DNA from: Clostridiales bacterium
GTDB taxonomy: Bacteria; Bacillota; Clostridia; Saccharofermentanales; Saccharofermentanaceae
DNA: 64,000 nucleotides
NCBI GenBank assembly: GCA_017480325.1
Contig: JAFVAY010000008.1
Span: forward strand, 62,001 to 126,000
Direction: 5' to 3'
Position numbers and translations under genes: made by a program. The notes beneath the pieces were generated by a model, which ran no database searches, was not told the DNA's origin, and saw nothing but the letters and a program-made list of their open reading frames with translations. Below are positions 50,653 to 60,608 of this stretch, in pieces. Positions within the stretch are counted from its first letter, which is position 1. The number at the start of each line of letters is the position of its first letter.

Positions 50653-51252
50653 ATGAACGAAGACAAAGACACAAAGCTGAGGCTCCTCGAGAGCGCACGT
50701 AAAGAATTTATCGAGAAGGGATACAACAAGGCATCCTTAAGGTCGATCTGTGCAGACGCGAAGGTTACAACAGGCGCACTATATTTCTTCTATAAGGATA
50801 AAGATGATCTTTTCGAAGAGGTGATGAAGGAGCCTCTGGCTGAGCTTTACGGTGTAATTAAGACGCATTTTATCTCAGAGAATGAATCGACGGAGCTTCC
50901 GGACGGCATGGAAGGCGATATCAAAGCAGCTGAAGCTATCGTAAAGGTTCTGTTTAAGAAAAGAGACCTGTTCCTCATGATGCTGACAAAGGCTCAGGGG
51001 TCAAAGCTCGAGAATATAAGGGATGAATTCGTAGCCTTCGTTGAGAGTCATTACAGAAGCTTCGCGTATCAGTTCGAGAAGATAGCCGGGAAGAAGTTTG
51101 TGGGGGATGAGATCATACACTGGATTTCGCACGACGAAGTTGACGTCTTCGTGTATCTTCTTGAGCATTATGAGAAGGAAGAGGATGCAATCAAAGCGAT
51201 ACCTAGTATCGTGTCCTTCCTGACGGGGGGATGGTATGCACTTTTCCGATGA
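50647..51252 (+). CDS. TetR-family repressor
   Basis: A 201-residue regulator. DNA-binding domain: ARKEFIEKGYNKASLRSICADAKVTTGALYFFYKDKDDLFEEV (residues 15-60). The remaining helices form the ligand domain. The protein most probably represses itself and the ABC exporter downstream through the two ACATAAC/GTTATGT palindromes. An ATG at 50653 is an alternative start. Confidence 0.92.
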   Translation: MVMNEDKDTKLRLLESARKEFIEKGYNKASLRSICADAKVTTGALYFFYKDKDDLFEEVMKEPLAELYGVIKTHFISENESTELPDGMEGDIKAAEAIVKVLFKKRDLFLMMLTKAQGSKLENIRDEFVAFVESHYRSFAYQFEKIAGKKFVGDEIIHWISHDEVDVFVYLLEHYEKEEDAIKAIPSIVSFLTGGWYALFR

Positions 51253-51273
51253 GGTTTATATTTTTTGCTGTCA

Positions 51274-51290
51274 ACATAACGGCGTTATGT
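51274..51290. promoter_or_regulatory. TetR operator before the ABC exporter
   Basis: ACATAAC-GGC-GTTATGT, a perfect 7+3+7 palindrome about 35 bp before the ATPase ATG, matching the tetR operator. Confidence 0.8.
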
Positions 51291-51324
51291 AACTGAGTTA
51301 ATTAAAAGAAAGGAACATATAAAA

Positions 51325-52026
51325 ATGCACGTAGAGACAAAGGATTTAAGAAAGAGCTACGGTGAAGGCGGAAGCTACGTTGAGGTGTTAAAGGGCGTCA
51401 ACGTGAAGATCGAGAAGGGGGAGATGTGTGTAATCCAGGGCACGTCAGGTTCTGGCAAATCGACTCTTCTTAACTGTATCGGAGGACTCGATGAGGTGGG
51501 TTCCGGAAGTATCAAGGTGGCAGGCACCGAGATCTCGAATCTTAAAGGAGAGAAGCTCTCGGACTATAGAAGAGATAATCTTGGGTTCATCTTCCAGTTT
51601 TATAATCTCATTCCCAACCTGACGGTAAGGGAGAATATCGAGGTATGCCGTTATCTGTCGAAGAACCCGCTCGATATTGATGAGCTTCTTACGATTTTAA
51701 ATATGAAGGAGCAGGAGAAGAAGTTTCCTTCGCAGCTCTCGGGAGGACAGCAGCAAAGATGTGCTATCGCGAGAGCTCTTGTCAAGAATCCCGAGCTTTT
51801 ATTGTGTGACGAACCCACGGGCGCTCTGGATTCAAAGACCTCAAGAGATATCCTCATACTTCTGGAACAGATAAACAAGAAATACGGAACCACAATGATA
51901 ATCGTTACTCACAACAACTCGATTAAGAATATGGTTGACCACGTGATTTATCTTAAGGACGGACAGATAAGCAAGGACTACATAAACGAGAAGAAAGTTC
52001 CTGCCGCAGAACTGGAGGACCTTTAA
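51325..52026 (+). CDS. ABC transporter ATPase, MacB/BceA type
   Basis: A 233-residue ATPase: Walker A GTSGSGKST, signature LSGGQQQR, Walker B LLLCDEPTGALDS, switch VTHNN. It precedes the permease by one base and is under TetR. In this family such pairs export or sense antimicrobial peptides or lipids. Confidence 0.92.
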   Translation: MHVETKDLRKSYGEGGSYVEVLKGVNVKIEKGEMCVIQGTSGSGKSTLLNCIGGLDEVGSGSIKVAGTEISNLKGEKLSDYRRDNLGFIFQFYNLIPNLTVRENIEVCRYLSKNPLDIDELLTILNMKEQEKKFPSQLSGGQQQRCAIARALVKNPELLLCDEPTGALDSKTSRDILILLEQINKKYGTTMIIVTHNNSIKNMVDHVIYLKDGQISKDYINEKKVPAAELEDL

Positions 52027-52027
52027 T

Positions 52028-54568
52028 ATGTGGAAAGTACTGATAAAGAGGGCGGTAAGGGACCTCGGGGCAAATAAGCTTCGCTATCTTGCACTGTCGA
52101 TACTGATTATCTTCTCTATCTATATGGTTGTAGGAATGATGGGTGCGGCTATTACGGTAATTGAGCAGACAGACGTCAAGGACGAAGAACTTAACGTGGA
52201 AGATGGTCAGTTTACGGTATTCGTTCCGTTAAGTGCTTATGAACGCGCGGCAATCACAGATACAGGCGTTGATCTTGAAGAGGAGTTCTATCTCGACTTT
52301 AAGGCGAACGACGAGGATATCATAAGAGTATTTAAGGTAAGAGAGAATATCAATCTTGTAAGTCTTATCGACGGCGAAATGCCCGTTTCCGATAACGAGA
52401 TCGTGCTCGAGAGACGCTACTGCGAAGATAATAAAATCAATACCGGCGATACGATAATCATCGGGGATCAGGAATTTACTGTATCCGGTATCGGCGCGAC
52501 ACCTGACTATAACAACGTGTTAAGAAAGTTCTCGGATTCTTCAGTGGAGAGTTCGACCTTCGGTGTAGGTTTTGTCACATCTGAAAGCTATATAAACATG
52601 CGCGGAAGCGAAAACTCACTGGCATCCGAATGTTATACATATTCATACGTCCTCAACGATGCTATGACCGACGATGAGCTCCGCGATATTCTGGAGGATA
52701 ACAAATATAACGTCGATGACATTGATGATGTATATTTCCGGGAATACTACAGCAGAATGACGTCTGACAGAGATGAACTTCTGGATGGTGTAACCGAATT
52801 AAGAGACGGCGCTTCCGATCTTTATGACGGAGTTGTTGAGCTTCATGATAATGCTGAGCCTTTGGCACCTATGGCGCCGGATCTTATAGCCGGTATAGAG
52901 GAACTTCAGGACGGCGCCGGGGAACTGTCGGATGGCATGAACGAGTTCTACGACGAGACGAATGATCTTATAGACGAGGTCTTCGAGATAGACAATACAA
53001 ACCTTACGGAGTTCATAAGAAGAGCCGACAATTCCAGAATAGATGCGGCTGCCGACGACGTCCAGATCAATAAGAATGCCGGACTTGCAGTCGGCGTGCT
53101 TCTTATGATCCTTTTCTCGTACGTAATCTCTGTATTTGTGGTTCATTCCATCGATAAAGAAAGTGCCGTGATAGGTGCGCTTTATTCTCTCGGAGTAAAG
53201 AAGAGGGACCTGATGTTCTCCTATATAATGCTTCCGGTCCTTGTTGCATTCCTGTCCGGTGTGGCGGGAACACTTATTGGTCTCTTCACACCTCTTGGTA
53301 TCGAGGCTGAGATGGCGGACGCGCTGGGTTACTATTCTATGCCTCTTATCGATGTAATAATCTCCCCCTGGCTAATAGTCTATGGCGTAGTTCTTCCTCC
53401 GGTTATTTCCATTGTCGTAAATGTGCTTGTTATAAGTAGCAGGCTTAAAAGGACTCCCTTGTCTCTTCTTAGAAGCGAGCAGAAAGCCGCCAAGGGTAGG
53501 GAGCTTAACTTTAAGAAAATGAAGTTCATGAATCTGTTCCGTATAAGACAGATGCTCCGTGAGATGAGAATAGGACTTACGGTCGTGTTCGGACTCTTTA
53601 TAAGCCTTATCGTCGCGATGCTTGCAGTGAATATCTATATGTACTGCGTTCGCTACAACACTTTAAGCGTGCAGAATACGAACTTCGAGTATATGTATCT
53701 TTATAAATACCCCGAAGAAGAGGTTCCGGAGGGTGGATATGAAGCGATAGTTCAGACCTGCAACAAAGAATTCATGTCTTATACGTTTGATGTGGAGCTT
53801 GTAGGCATCAGGGAGGATGAGCCTTTCTTCGGGATAGATAATATGCCTTCTTCCAAAGGGGAAGCTGCGATAAGCAGTTCGTTCGCGTACAAGTATAAGA
53901 TCGCCATAGGAGATGTATTCACCATAAATGACAAGGAGAACGATACCATATATGCATTCCGCGTAACCGATATCGTCGACTACTCCGCTTCGATGATGGT
54001 ATATCTTAACATCGACGATATGCGTGAGCTTTACGGTATGGACGACGAATACTATAACGCGGTCTTCTCCGACCACGACCTGAACGTGGAGACGGGACGC
54101 CTTTACTCGGTATTAAGCAAGGACGATATCAGAAGATCCTCTGAAGTGTTCTTCAACCAGATGAGAAGTCTTATCTATACGCTTGCGGTGGCGTCGGCGG
54201 TTATTTTCGCTATGGTTATGTACCTTATGATGAAGACCATGGTTGACAGGTCCGCGTTTAATATCTCAATCGTGAAGGTGTTCGGGTACAGGAACAATGA
54301 GGTGCGGAAGATGTACCTTGACGGCAACTTCTATATTGTCGCTCTGGGGGCGCTTCTGTCGATCCCTCTTACCAAGCTTATTATGAACCTTGTCTATCCG
54401 AGCTACCTTGTTGGTAACGTGGGCGTCGGTATCAGTCAGGCGTTTCCGTGGTATGTCTATGTAGGAATGTATGCGGCAATTCTTGTGCTTTACTTCATAA
54501 TCAACAACGTGCTAATCTTCAGGATACGTAAGGTAACGCCGGCGGAGGTGCTCAAGAACAGAGAGTAA
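52028..54568 (+). CDS. FtsX-type ABC permease with a coiled outside domain
   Basis: An 846-residue permease with two FtsX half-domains (helices near 18-40, 365-480, 510-530 and three at the C-terminus; GVKKRDLMFSYIMLPVLVAFLSGVAG; VFGYRNNEVRKMYL). Between about 230 and 330 the outside region has repeats ELLDGVTELRDGASDLYDGVVELHDN, like the DG-repeat coils of YhgE/Pip-type proteins. A fusion of that coil with a FtsX permease is distinctive. Probably defence or lipid export. Confidence 0.87.
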   Translation: MWKVLIKRAVRDLGANKLRYLALSILIIFSIYMVVGMMGAAITVIEQTDVKDEELNVEDGQFTVFVPLSAYERAAITDTGVDLEEEFYLDFKANDEDIIRVFKVRENINLVSLIDGEMPVSDNEIVLERRYCEDNKINTGDTIIIGDQEFTVSGIGATPDYNNVLRKFSDSSVESSTFGVGFVTSESYINMRGSENSLASECYTYSYVLNDAMTDDELRDILEDNKYNVDDIDDVYFREYYSRMTSDRDELLDGVTELRDGASDLYDGVVELHDNAEPLAPMAPDLIAGIEELQDGAGELSDGMNEFYDETNDLIDEVFEIDNTNLTEFIRRADNSRIDAAADDVQINKNAGLAVGVLLMILFSYVISVFVVHSIDKESAVIGALYSLGVKKRDLMFSYIMLPVLVAFLSGVAGTLIGLFTPLGIEAEMADALGYYSMPLIDVIISPWLIVYGVVLPPVISIVVNVLVISSRLKRTPLSLLRSEQKAAKGRELNFKKMKFMNLFRIRQMLREMRIGLTVVFGLFISLIVAMLAVNIYMYCVRYNTLSVQNTNFEYMYLYKYPEEEVPEGGYEAIVQTCNKEFMSYTFDVELVGIREDEPFFGIDNMPSSKGEAAISSSFAYKYKIAIGDVFTINDKENDTIYAFRVTDIVDYSASMMVYLNIDDMRELYGMDDEYYNAVFSDHDLNVETGRLYSVLSKDDIRRSSEVFFNQMRSLIYTLAVASAVIFAMVMYLMMKTMVDRSAFNISIVKVFGYRNNEVRKMYLDGNFYIVALGALLSIPLTKLIMNLVYPSYLVGNVGVGISQAFPWYVYVGMYAAILVLYFIINNVLIFRIRKVTPAEVLKNRE

Positions 54569-54572
54569 GTGA

Positions 54573-54584
54573 TATAATCTTCGC
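54573..54584 (+). promoter_or_regulatory. Extended -10 six bases before the ltrA ATG
   Basis: TGA-TATAAT (54570-54578), CTTCGC, ATG at 54585. No ribosome site. Leaderless layout; the promoter overlaps the end of the permease gene. Confidence 0.55.
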
Positions 54585-55715
54585 ATGCCCGAAGTACAAG
54601 AGAAAAAAGTTGAATACTTAGAGTTGATTTACGACCTGATATTTGTCTATCTTATCGGTCGTAACAACTCTATTCTTCATTACATCGAGGACGGCTTTGT
54701 GCCCGGAAGAGTGTTCTTCGCATACGTGCTTTGCTCCCTTGCTGTAATTCAGATATGGAACTTCAGCACCTTCTATATCAACCTCTACGGCAGGAACAGC
54801 GTCCGGGATCACATATTCATCTTTATCAATATGTACCTTCTGTATCACATGGCGGACGGCATCAGCACCGGATGGCAGGCGTCCTTCTATCAGTTCTGTG
54901 CAGCGTGGGCACTGATACTTCTTAATATCGGCGTACAGCACATCATCGAGCTTAGAAACCATGAGGCCGAGCCCTGGGCACAGGTCATGATTAAGCGCAA
55001 AGCCTTTATTATCATCGGAGAAGCTGTAATTGTTGTAATTCACATGCTTGTGTATACGGCAACGGCAGTCTCCATCGCTTACGTTCCGATACTGTTCGGG
55101 ATCATTGCTACGGCCTTGTCGGGGCAGATCAATATGTTTATGCCGGTCGACTTCGCACACTTAAGTGAGCGAGCTATGCTCTACGTGGTCTTTACCTTCG
55201 GAGAGATGATAATATCCATTACCGCTTACTTCGAGGGTGACATCGGCTTTAACGTGATCTATTTCTCTGCCATGGCCTTCTTAATCGTTGTAGGGTTGTT
55301 CTTAAGCTACGAGCAGATCTATAACAAGATAGTCGACAGAGAGCGCACCACTAACGGAACTCTTTACATGATGATACATGTTTTCCTGATACTTGCTCTT
55401 AATAACATCTCCGTGGCGCTGGAGTTCATGAGGGAAGAGGAGGTTGAGCTTCTTCACAAGACCGTGTTCATATCCGGGTCATTTATTCTTTACTTCATAT
55501 GTCTTATGGCTCTCGGAATATACGCTAAGAGCAGATGCGGCCTTAATGTGAGGTTCTATCTGGGTCTGGGACTTATGAGTCTGAGCTTTCTCGTTCTGAT
55601 GCTGATGTTAAGAACGAATATGCACATAAATATAGCCATAAGCGTTATGTACGTTATGGCCATATTCATTGTTCTTTATTTAAGGGGAAGAAAGATTATT
55701 TCCTCTCATCCATAG
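54585..55715 (+). CDS. LtrA family membrane protein (low temperature requirement)
   Basis: A 376-residue protein with about ten helices. LtrA hallmarks are VEYLELIYDLIFVYLIGR at 8-25 and HLSERAMLYVVFTFGEMIISI near 190-212. Function unknown; named from a Listeria cold mutant. It converges with citrate synthase and overlaps its end by 20 bp. Confidence 0.85.
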   Translation: MPEVQEKKVEYLELIYDLIFVYLIGRNNSILHYIEDGFVPGRVFFAYVLCSLAVIQIWNFSTFYINLYGRNSVRDHIFIFINMYLLYHMADGISTGWQASFYQFCAAWALILLNIGVQHIIELRNHEAEPWAQVMIKRKAFIIIGEAVIVVIHMLVYTATAVSIAYVPILFGIIATALSGQINMFMPVDFAHLSERAMLYVVFTFGEMIISITAYFEGDIGFNVIYFSAMAFLIVVGLFLSYEQIYNKIVDRERTTNGTLYMMIHVFLILALNNISVALEFMREEEVELLHKTVFISGSFILYFICLMALGIYAKSRCGLNVRFYLGLGLMSLSFLVLMLMLRTNMHINIAISVMYVMAIFIVLYLRGRKIISSHP

Positions 55716-57060
55716 GGATGTAATCCGCCCGAGGCTGTACCGCTTTGTACGCAGGACGGATGATCTTGCCCGCGTTATTAAGCTCCTCGATACGATGTGC
55801 CGACCAGCCTGATATTCTGGCTATGGCGAAGAGCGGTGTGTAGAACTCCAGCGGCAGATTAAGCATGGAGTACACGAAGCCCGAGTAGAAGTCGATGTTG
55901 GCCGATACGCCCTTATATATATGCCTCTCTGCTGCGATAAGCTCGGCGGCGATCCGCTCGATATCGGAGTAGAGCTTGAATTCCTTCTGCTTGTGCTTCT
56001 CGACGGAGAGCTTCTCTACGTACGACTTGAAGATACGGGCACGAGGGTCGGAGATGGAATATACGGCATGTCCTAGGCCGTACACCACACCTGCACCATC
56101 AAAGGCCTCCTTATGAAGGATCTTCTCGAGATGGCTTGTGAGCTCGTCCAGATCGTTCCAGTCCTTAACATTCTTCTTGATGTCCGCGAACATCTGCATG
56201 ACCTTGATGTTGGCACCGCCGTGCTTTGGTCCCTTAAGGGAGGATAGTGCGGCAGCGATGGCAGCATAGGTGTCGGTTCCGGAGGATGTAACAACGTGGG
56301 TCGTGAAGGTCGAGTTGTTACCTCCGCCGTGCTCTGCGTGAAGGATCAGTGCCAGATCGAGGATCTGTGCCTCCAGAGTAGAGAACTTACTGTCGGGGCG
56401 AAGCATATAGAGGATATTCTCCGCCGTGGACAGATTAGCCTGAGGCCTGTGTATGAACAGGCTTCCGTTATCGTTATAGTAGCTCTTGGCAGAATAAGAA
56501 TAGGCCGCCAGCATAGGGAACATGGCGATAAGCTCCAGAGACTGTCTCAGAACATTCGGGATAGAGATATCATTCGCATTGTCATCGTATGAGAACAGCG
56601 TCAGCACCGCACGCGTGATGTTGTTCATGATATCGTCGCTCGGGGCCTTCATGATGACGTCTCTTACGAAGTTCTTGGGAAGGGAGGATCTGTAGCCTGC
56701 CAGGATCTTCATGAAGTCATTAAGCTCCTTGCTCGTAGGAAGCTTACCGAAAAGCAGTAAATACGTAACCTCCTCGAAGCCGTTGTGTCTTCCTGCCGTG
56801 GTTACGCCGTCAGTTATGTCATGAACGTCAATTCCTCTATAGTAGAGCTCGCCGTCACAGGAAACCTCTTTGCCGTCGACTTCCTTCTTGGATACTATCT
56901 CGGATATCTCGGTAAGTCCCGTAAGGACACCCTTACCGTTAAGGTCACGAAGACCTCTGTTTACGTTATATTTGGTGTAAAGTTCAGTCTCGATCTTGTT
57001 CTGCTCGCACATTACGGCGAGTTCTTTGATTTCAGGGGTCAGTCTTGAAAACTTATTCAT
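55696..57060 (-). CDS. Citrate synthase
   Basis: A 454-residue enzyme that condenses oxaloacetate with acetyl-CoA. Catalytic blocks are seen: LHAEHGGGNNSTF (His), KGPKHGGAN (His) and GLGHAVYSISDPRARI (His and Asp/Arg region). The ATG at 57060 follows GGAGG at 10 bp and is preferred over the frame to 57189. It is alone on the minus strand. With the reductase complex it suggests a partial TCA pathway, oxidative arm. Confidence 0.93.
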   Translation of the reverse strand: MNKFSRLTPEIKELAVMCEQNKIETELYTKYNVNRGLRDLNGKGVLTGLTEISEIVSKKEVDGKEVSCDGELYYRGIDVHDITDGVTTAGRHNGFEEVTYLLLFGKLPTSKELNDFMKILAGYRSSLPKNFVRDVIMKAPSDDIMNNITRAVLTLFSYDDNANDISIPNVLRQSLELIAMFPMLAAYSYSAKSYYNDNGSLFIHRPQANLSTAENILYMLRPDSKFSTLEAQILDLALILHAEHGGGNNSTFTTHVVTSSGTDTYAAIAAALSSLKGPKHGGANIKVMQMFADIKKNVKDWNDLDELTSHLEKILHKEAFDGAGVVYGLGHAVYSISDPRARIFKSYVEKLSVEKHKQKEFKLYSDIERIAAELIAAERHIYKGVSANIDFYSGFVYSMLNLPLEFYTPLFAIARISGWSAHRIEELNNAGKIIRPAYKAVQPRADYIPMDERK

Positions 57061-57221
57061 TAATACCAGCCTCCATATTCCATAATTTTGAATTTCTAAT
57101 ATACAATATTTTTGATAACTCGGCAATTTTCCCAAACGGCAAAACTGTGTGAAACTTGCGGCATACTCTTTATTTTGATAAACTCTCACTGTTTTTTGAT
57201 TAAACGGATTGGAGTATTAGT

Positions 57222-58763
57222 ATGAGTACAACAGCAGTTTGGATACTTGTTACCATAATCTGCTATCTGATTATGATGATTGTTATAGGTGCTGTCTTCA
57301 GCAAGAAGAATAGAAGTTCTGATGACTTCTATCTCGGCGGAAGACACCTGGGACCTCTTGTAACGGCAATGAGCGCCGAGGCTTCGGATATGAGCTCATG
57401 GCTTCTTCTGGGACTTCCCGGACTTGCCCTGATCACGGGTCTTGCCGAGGCTACATGGACTGCCATCGGACTTGCCATCGGTACCTATCTTAACTGGCTT
57501 TTCGTCGCAAAGAGACTTCGTATTTATACCAAGCGCCTTGATGCGGTAACGATCCCTGATTTTTTTGCCAAGAGATTCGGCGATAAGGCTCATATACTTA
57601 CCCTGATCTCAGCTATATTTATTGTTGTTTTCTTTGTGCCTTACACGGCTTCGGGCTTCGTCGGCTGCGGTAAGCTTTTCTCTTCTATCTTCGGTATTGA
57701 TTACGTAACAGCCATGCTGATCTGTGCTCTGGTTATTGCACTTTACTGTATCCTCGGAGGCTTCTTGGCGGCTTCCACTACAGACTTTATACAGAGCATT
57801 ATCATGACGATCGCACTTATAACGGTTCTCGGCTTCTCCTTCAAGGTGGCAGGCTTCAATACGATCATCGAGAATGCTAAGAGTATCGAAGGTTTTACCA
57901 ATATCTTCCAGAGCTGCAATGTAACTGACGGTACAGTTGGTTCCTATGGTGCTCTTCCTATCGCATCTACGCTTGCATGGGGCCTCGGATACTTCGGAAT
58001 GCCTCACATTATCCTTCGATTCATGGCTATCGAGGATGAGAAGAAGCTTCCTATCTCGAGAAGAGTCGGCTCCATCTGGGTTGTTGTATCTATGAGCGTA
58101 GCGATCTTTATCGGTGTATGCGGCTATACACTTATGAAGAACGGTATCGTTCCTTCTTATGCAACTAACGCCGATTCCGAGAGGATCATCATTGACATAG
58201 CTCAGAAGATCGCATCCTACGGTGCGCTTCCCGCTATCATCGGAGGAGTCATCCTCGCGGGTATCCTGGCTTCGGCTATGTCTACTGCCGACTCCCAGCT
58301 TCTCGCTGCTTCCTCATCGGTAACACAGAACATAGTTCAGGAATTCTTCCATGTTAAGCTTTCCCAGAAGGCTTCCATCATTCTTGCCAGAGTAATGGTT
58401 CTTGTGATCGCGGTTATCGCAGTATTCCTGGCAACAAACCCTGATTCCTCCGTATTCAGGATCGTGTCCTTCGCTTGGGCAGGCTTCGGTGCCACCTTCG
58501 GTCCGGCAATTCTTTTCTCACTGTTCTGGAAGCGCGCTAACCTTCCGGGCGTCTTATGCGGAATGATCGGCGGAGGCGTAGTGATCTTCGTATGGAAGTT
58601 CGCTGTAAGAGTTGCTTTCGCAGGGACATGGCTCGATATCTATGAGCTGCTTCCCGCATTCCTGGTTAACACCATTCTCGTAATAGTGGTATCCTTGCTT
58701 ACGAAGGCTCCTTCGAAGGAGATCACGGACGAGTTCGATAAGGTTGCTGCCGAGGCTAAGTAA
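57222..58763 (+). CDS. putP: Sodium/proline symporter PutP
   Basis: A 513-residue SSS transporter with 13 helices. PutP features: SDDFYLGGRHLGPLVTAMSAEASDMSSWLLLGLPG and GGFLAASTTDFIQSIIM; DSQLLAASSSVTQN near 345-360. It takes up proline with Na+. GGATTGGAG precedes the ATG. The next lipoprotein starts 37 bp on. Confidence 0.9.
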   Translation: MSTTAVWILVTIICYLIMMIVIGAVFSKKNRSSDDFYLGGRHLGPLVTAMSAEASDMSSWLLLGLPGLALITGLAEATWTAIGLAIGTYLNWLFVAKRLRIYTKRLDAVTIPDFFAKRFGDKAHILTLISAIFIVVFFVPYTASGFVGCGKLFSSIFGIDYVTAMLICALVIALYCILGGFLAASTTDFIQSIIMTIALITVLGFSFKVAGFNTIIENAKSIEGFTNIFQSCNVTDGTVGSYGALPIASTLAWGLGYFGMPHIILRFMAIEDEKKLPISRRVGSIWVVVSMSVAIFIGVCGYTLMKNGIVPSYATNADSERIIIDIAQKIASYGALPAIIGGVILAGILASAMSTADSQLLAASSSVTQNIVQEFFHVKLSQKASIILARVMVLVIAVIAVFLATNPDSSVFRIVSFAWAGFGATFGPAILFSLFWKRANLPGVLCGMIGGGVVIFVWKFAVRVAFAGTWLDIYELLPAFLVNTILVIVVSLLTKAPSKEITDEFDKVAAEAK

Positions 58764-58800
58764 GGCTTCGTTATATTACAGCGTAAAGGGGATTAGATTT

Positions 58801-59724
58801 ATGAGAAGGAAAATTGTAGCAGGAATTCTGGTGACGTCATTCATGTTATCGGTCGCAGGTTGCTCGGGGATCAAAGAGGTAACGAGTGATGATTTTATCG
58901 ATGCTTGTGAGAAGCTCGGCGCCGATGAGGTCGATCCGGAGGACTTTGATGATCTGGAGCCTGATGACTATGAGGACGGAGTCTATGTAATTCTTGATCA
59001 GGACTTCATCGAGGAGAATGTTCAGGACTATGTCCTGATGTCCATTAAAGTCAGTAAGCTTGACCTTGATATCGACATAGATGATGTAGAGCAGGCCACC
59101 TTCTACCTCAGAGTAGATCCCGGGGTGTCCGATTTCATGGATGTCTTTGACAGCTACGATGATTTTGACTTCGACGATATCGAGGCAGATAGTGTAATAG
59201 CAGCTCAGATAACATTGTCCGAGGAGTATGAGGTGCCTGAGATAATGGACGGTATCGAGGATCTCGTTCGCCGTGCGAATATCGATGTGGATGACCTGAA
59301 TTCTTCGGAATGGAAGTATAATAACCAGGGCGGATATCTTAAGCTTCATATAGATATTGCCGACTTTGTACAGGCATTCCTTGAGTCGGATTTCTATGAC
59401 ACTCTTGATGATCTCGGTACCGCAGATGATATCGAGGATATGATCGAGGATCTCGAGGGAGATCTGAGTGTGGCTTTCTATGTGTCTCCAACCAATGTAT
59501 TTGTTGTAGTCGGCTTGGGACTTAATACTGACTCCGAGAGGATCACCGAATTCTGTTCTGAGCTTAACGTTGACAATCCTCTTAATCGTCCCAGCAGTGA
59601 GGTCGCTATTGACGCGATCATCGAGACACTGGACGATTACTCGGATATCTATGCGTCTTCGTTCGGTCGTTATATTGACTTGGCGAACGGCGGATCAAAT
59701 GACTACGATTACTATGGTTTCTAA
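58801..59724 (+). CDS. Acidic lipoprotein of unknown function
   Basis: A 307-residue lipoprotein, lipobox LSVAGC (18-23). The mature protein is very acidic with many Asp (DIDIDDVEQATFYLRVD; IEDMIEDLEGDL). The ATG at 58801 follows AAAGGGGATT and is preferred over the frame beginning at 58744. The Asp density may bind Ca2+, but no EF-hand is clear. It precedes a small membrane protein. Confidence 0.65.
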   Translation: MRRKIVAGILVTSFMLSVAGCSGIKEVTSDDFIDACEKLGADEVDPEDFDDLEPDDYEDGVYVILDQDFIEENVQDYVLMSIKVSKLDLDIDIDDVEQATFYLRVDPGVSDFMDVFDSYDDFDFDDIEADSVIAAQITLSEEYEVPEIMDGIEDLVRRANIDVDDLNSSEWKYNNQGGYLKLHIDIADFVQAFLESDFYDTLDDLGTADDIEDMIEDLEGDLSVAFYVSPTNVFVVVGLGLNTDSERITEFCSELNVDNPLNRPSSEVAIDAIIETLDDYSDIYASSFGRYIDLANGGSNDYDYYGF

Positions 59725-59738
59725 TGAGGGAGAAAGCT

Positions 59739-60062
59739 ATGGATCAGAAGTCTACTCCTAATAAGGCAGCCAATATTCTTTGTATTGTATCCTTGGTACT
59801 GATGCTCTTCGCACCGGTTACCTCATTATTGATAGGTTTATCATTAACGACAGGTGATACCAACAGCACTGTCTATGGGATGATTTCTTTTTTCTCGTGT
59901 GTCTTTGCTATCGCGGCATGGATCCTGGTGATAATTGCAAGAGTCAAATATAAGACCACCTTCAGCAAGGTCCTTCTTATCATCTATATCGTTCTTACCG
60001 TTCTCGGAATTATAGCCTTCATTTTCTCCATCGTCGTCTTCGGACTTCTGGTCTTCGGATGA
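59739..60062 (+). CDS. Small three-helix membrane protein
   Basis: A 107-residue protein with three hydrophobic segments (about 12-32, 48-68, 78-105). GAGGGAGA precedes the ATG at 59739; the ATG at 59724 overlaps the previous stop but lacks a ribosome site. No family recognised. Probably cotranscribed with the acidic lipoprotein. Confidence 0.6.
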   Translation: MDQKSTPNKAANILCIVSLVLMLFAPVTSLLIGLSLTTGDTNSTVYGMISFFSCVFAIAAWILVIIARVKYKTTFSKVLLIIYIVLTVLGIIAFIFSIVVFGLLVFG

Positions 60063-60168
60063 GATCCTTGATCAGTGCCTAAGGAAGGCCGTGTGCATGA
60101 CTTTTGATAAGTTAAATGCATATTGGAAAAGAATAAAACTCCTTAACAATCGATAAAATGAGGTGAAT

Positions 60169-60529
60169 ATGAAGTACGCTGATGATGAATTGGCTTCATT
60201 AGATATAATGTTGTTTGGTGCGGATAGAGGTAATCATATTTTCTCAGCTACCAATTGCGGAAATGGATTTTTGCCACAATATGTCATTAATGATAGAAGT
60301 GGTAATAAGAAAGTTTACGATTATTTTATGTACCATGATAGAAGAATCAGTCGTTGTGTAATGAAGAAATTATGATTGTTATTTCATTATCTCAGTACCT
60401 ACAAACCCTATTACTATAGAATCACTTCCTCCAGAAGTTCGTTCCCTGATTCCTTACAGATTTGATTTTGATTTATTATGTGATCAAAAGGTTCAATTTA
60501 ATAACTGTGGAATTATTAAAGGTGAATAA
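60169..60529 (+). pseudogene. Frameshifted small gene of unknown family
   Basis: ATG at 60169 follows GAGGTG and encodes 68 residues (MKYADDELASLDIMLFGADRG...) up to a TGA at 60373. From about 60365 the plus-one frame carries on to TAA 60527 with plausible protein: PTNPITIESLPPEVRSLIPY, then RFDFDLLCDQKVQFNNCG. One frameshift would join both into about 119 residues. The region is AT-richer than its neighbours. Confidence 0.5.
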
Positions 60530-60608
60530 TGATTGTTTTTGCATGAACAGAATCATGGAGTTCATAAAAGAAGAGTCAGTTTGTATCACCGGCGCTGTTT
60601 TGTGTAGT

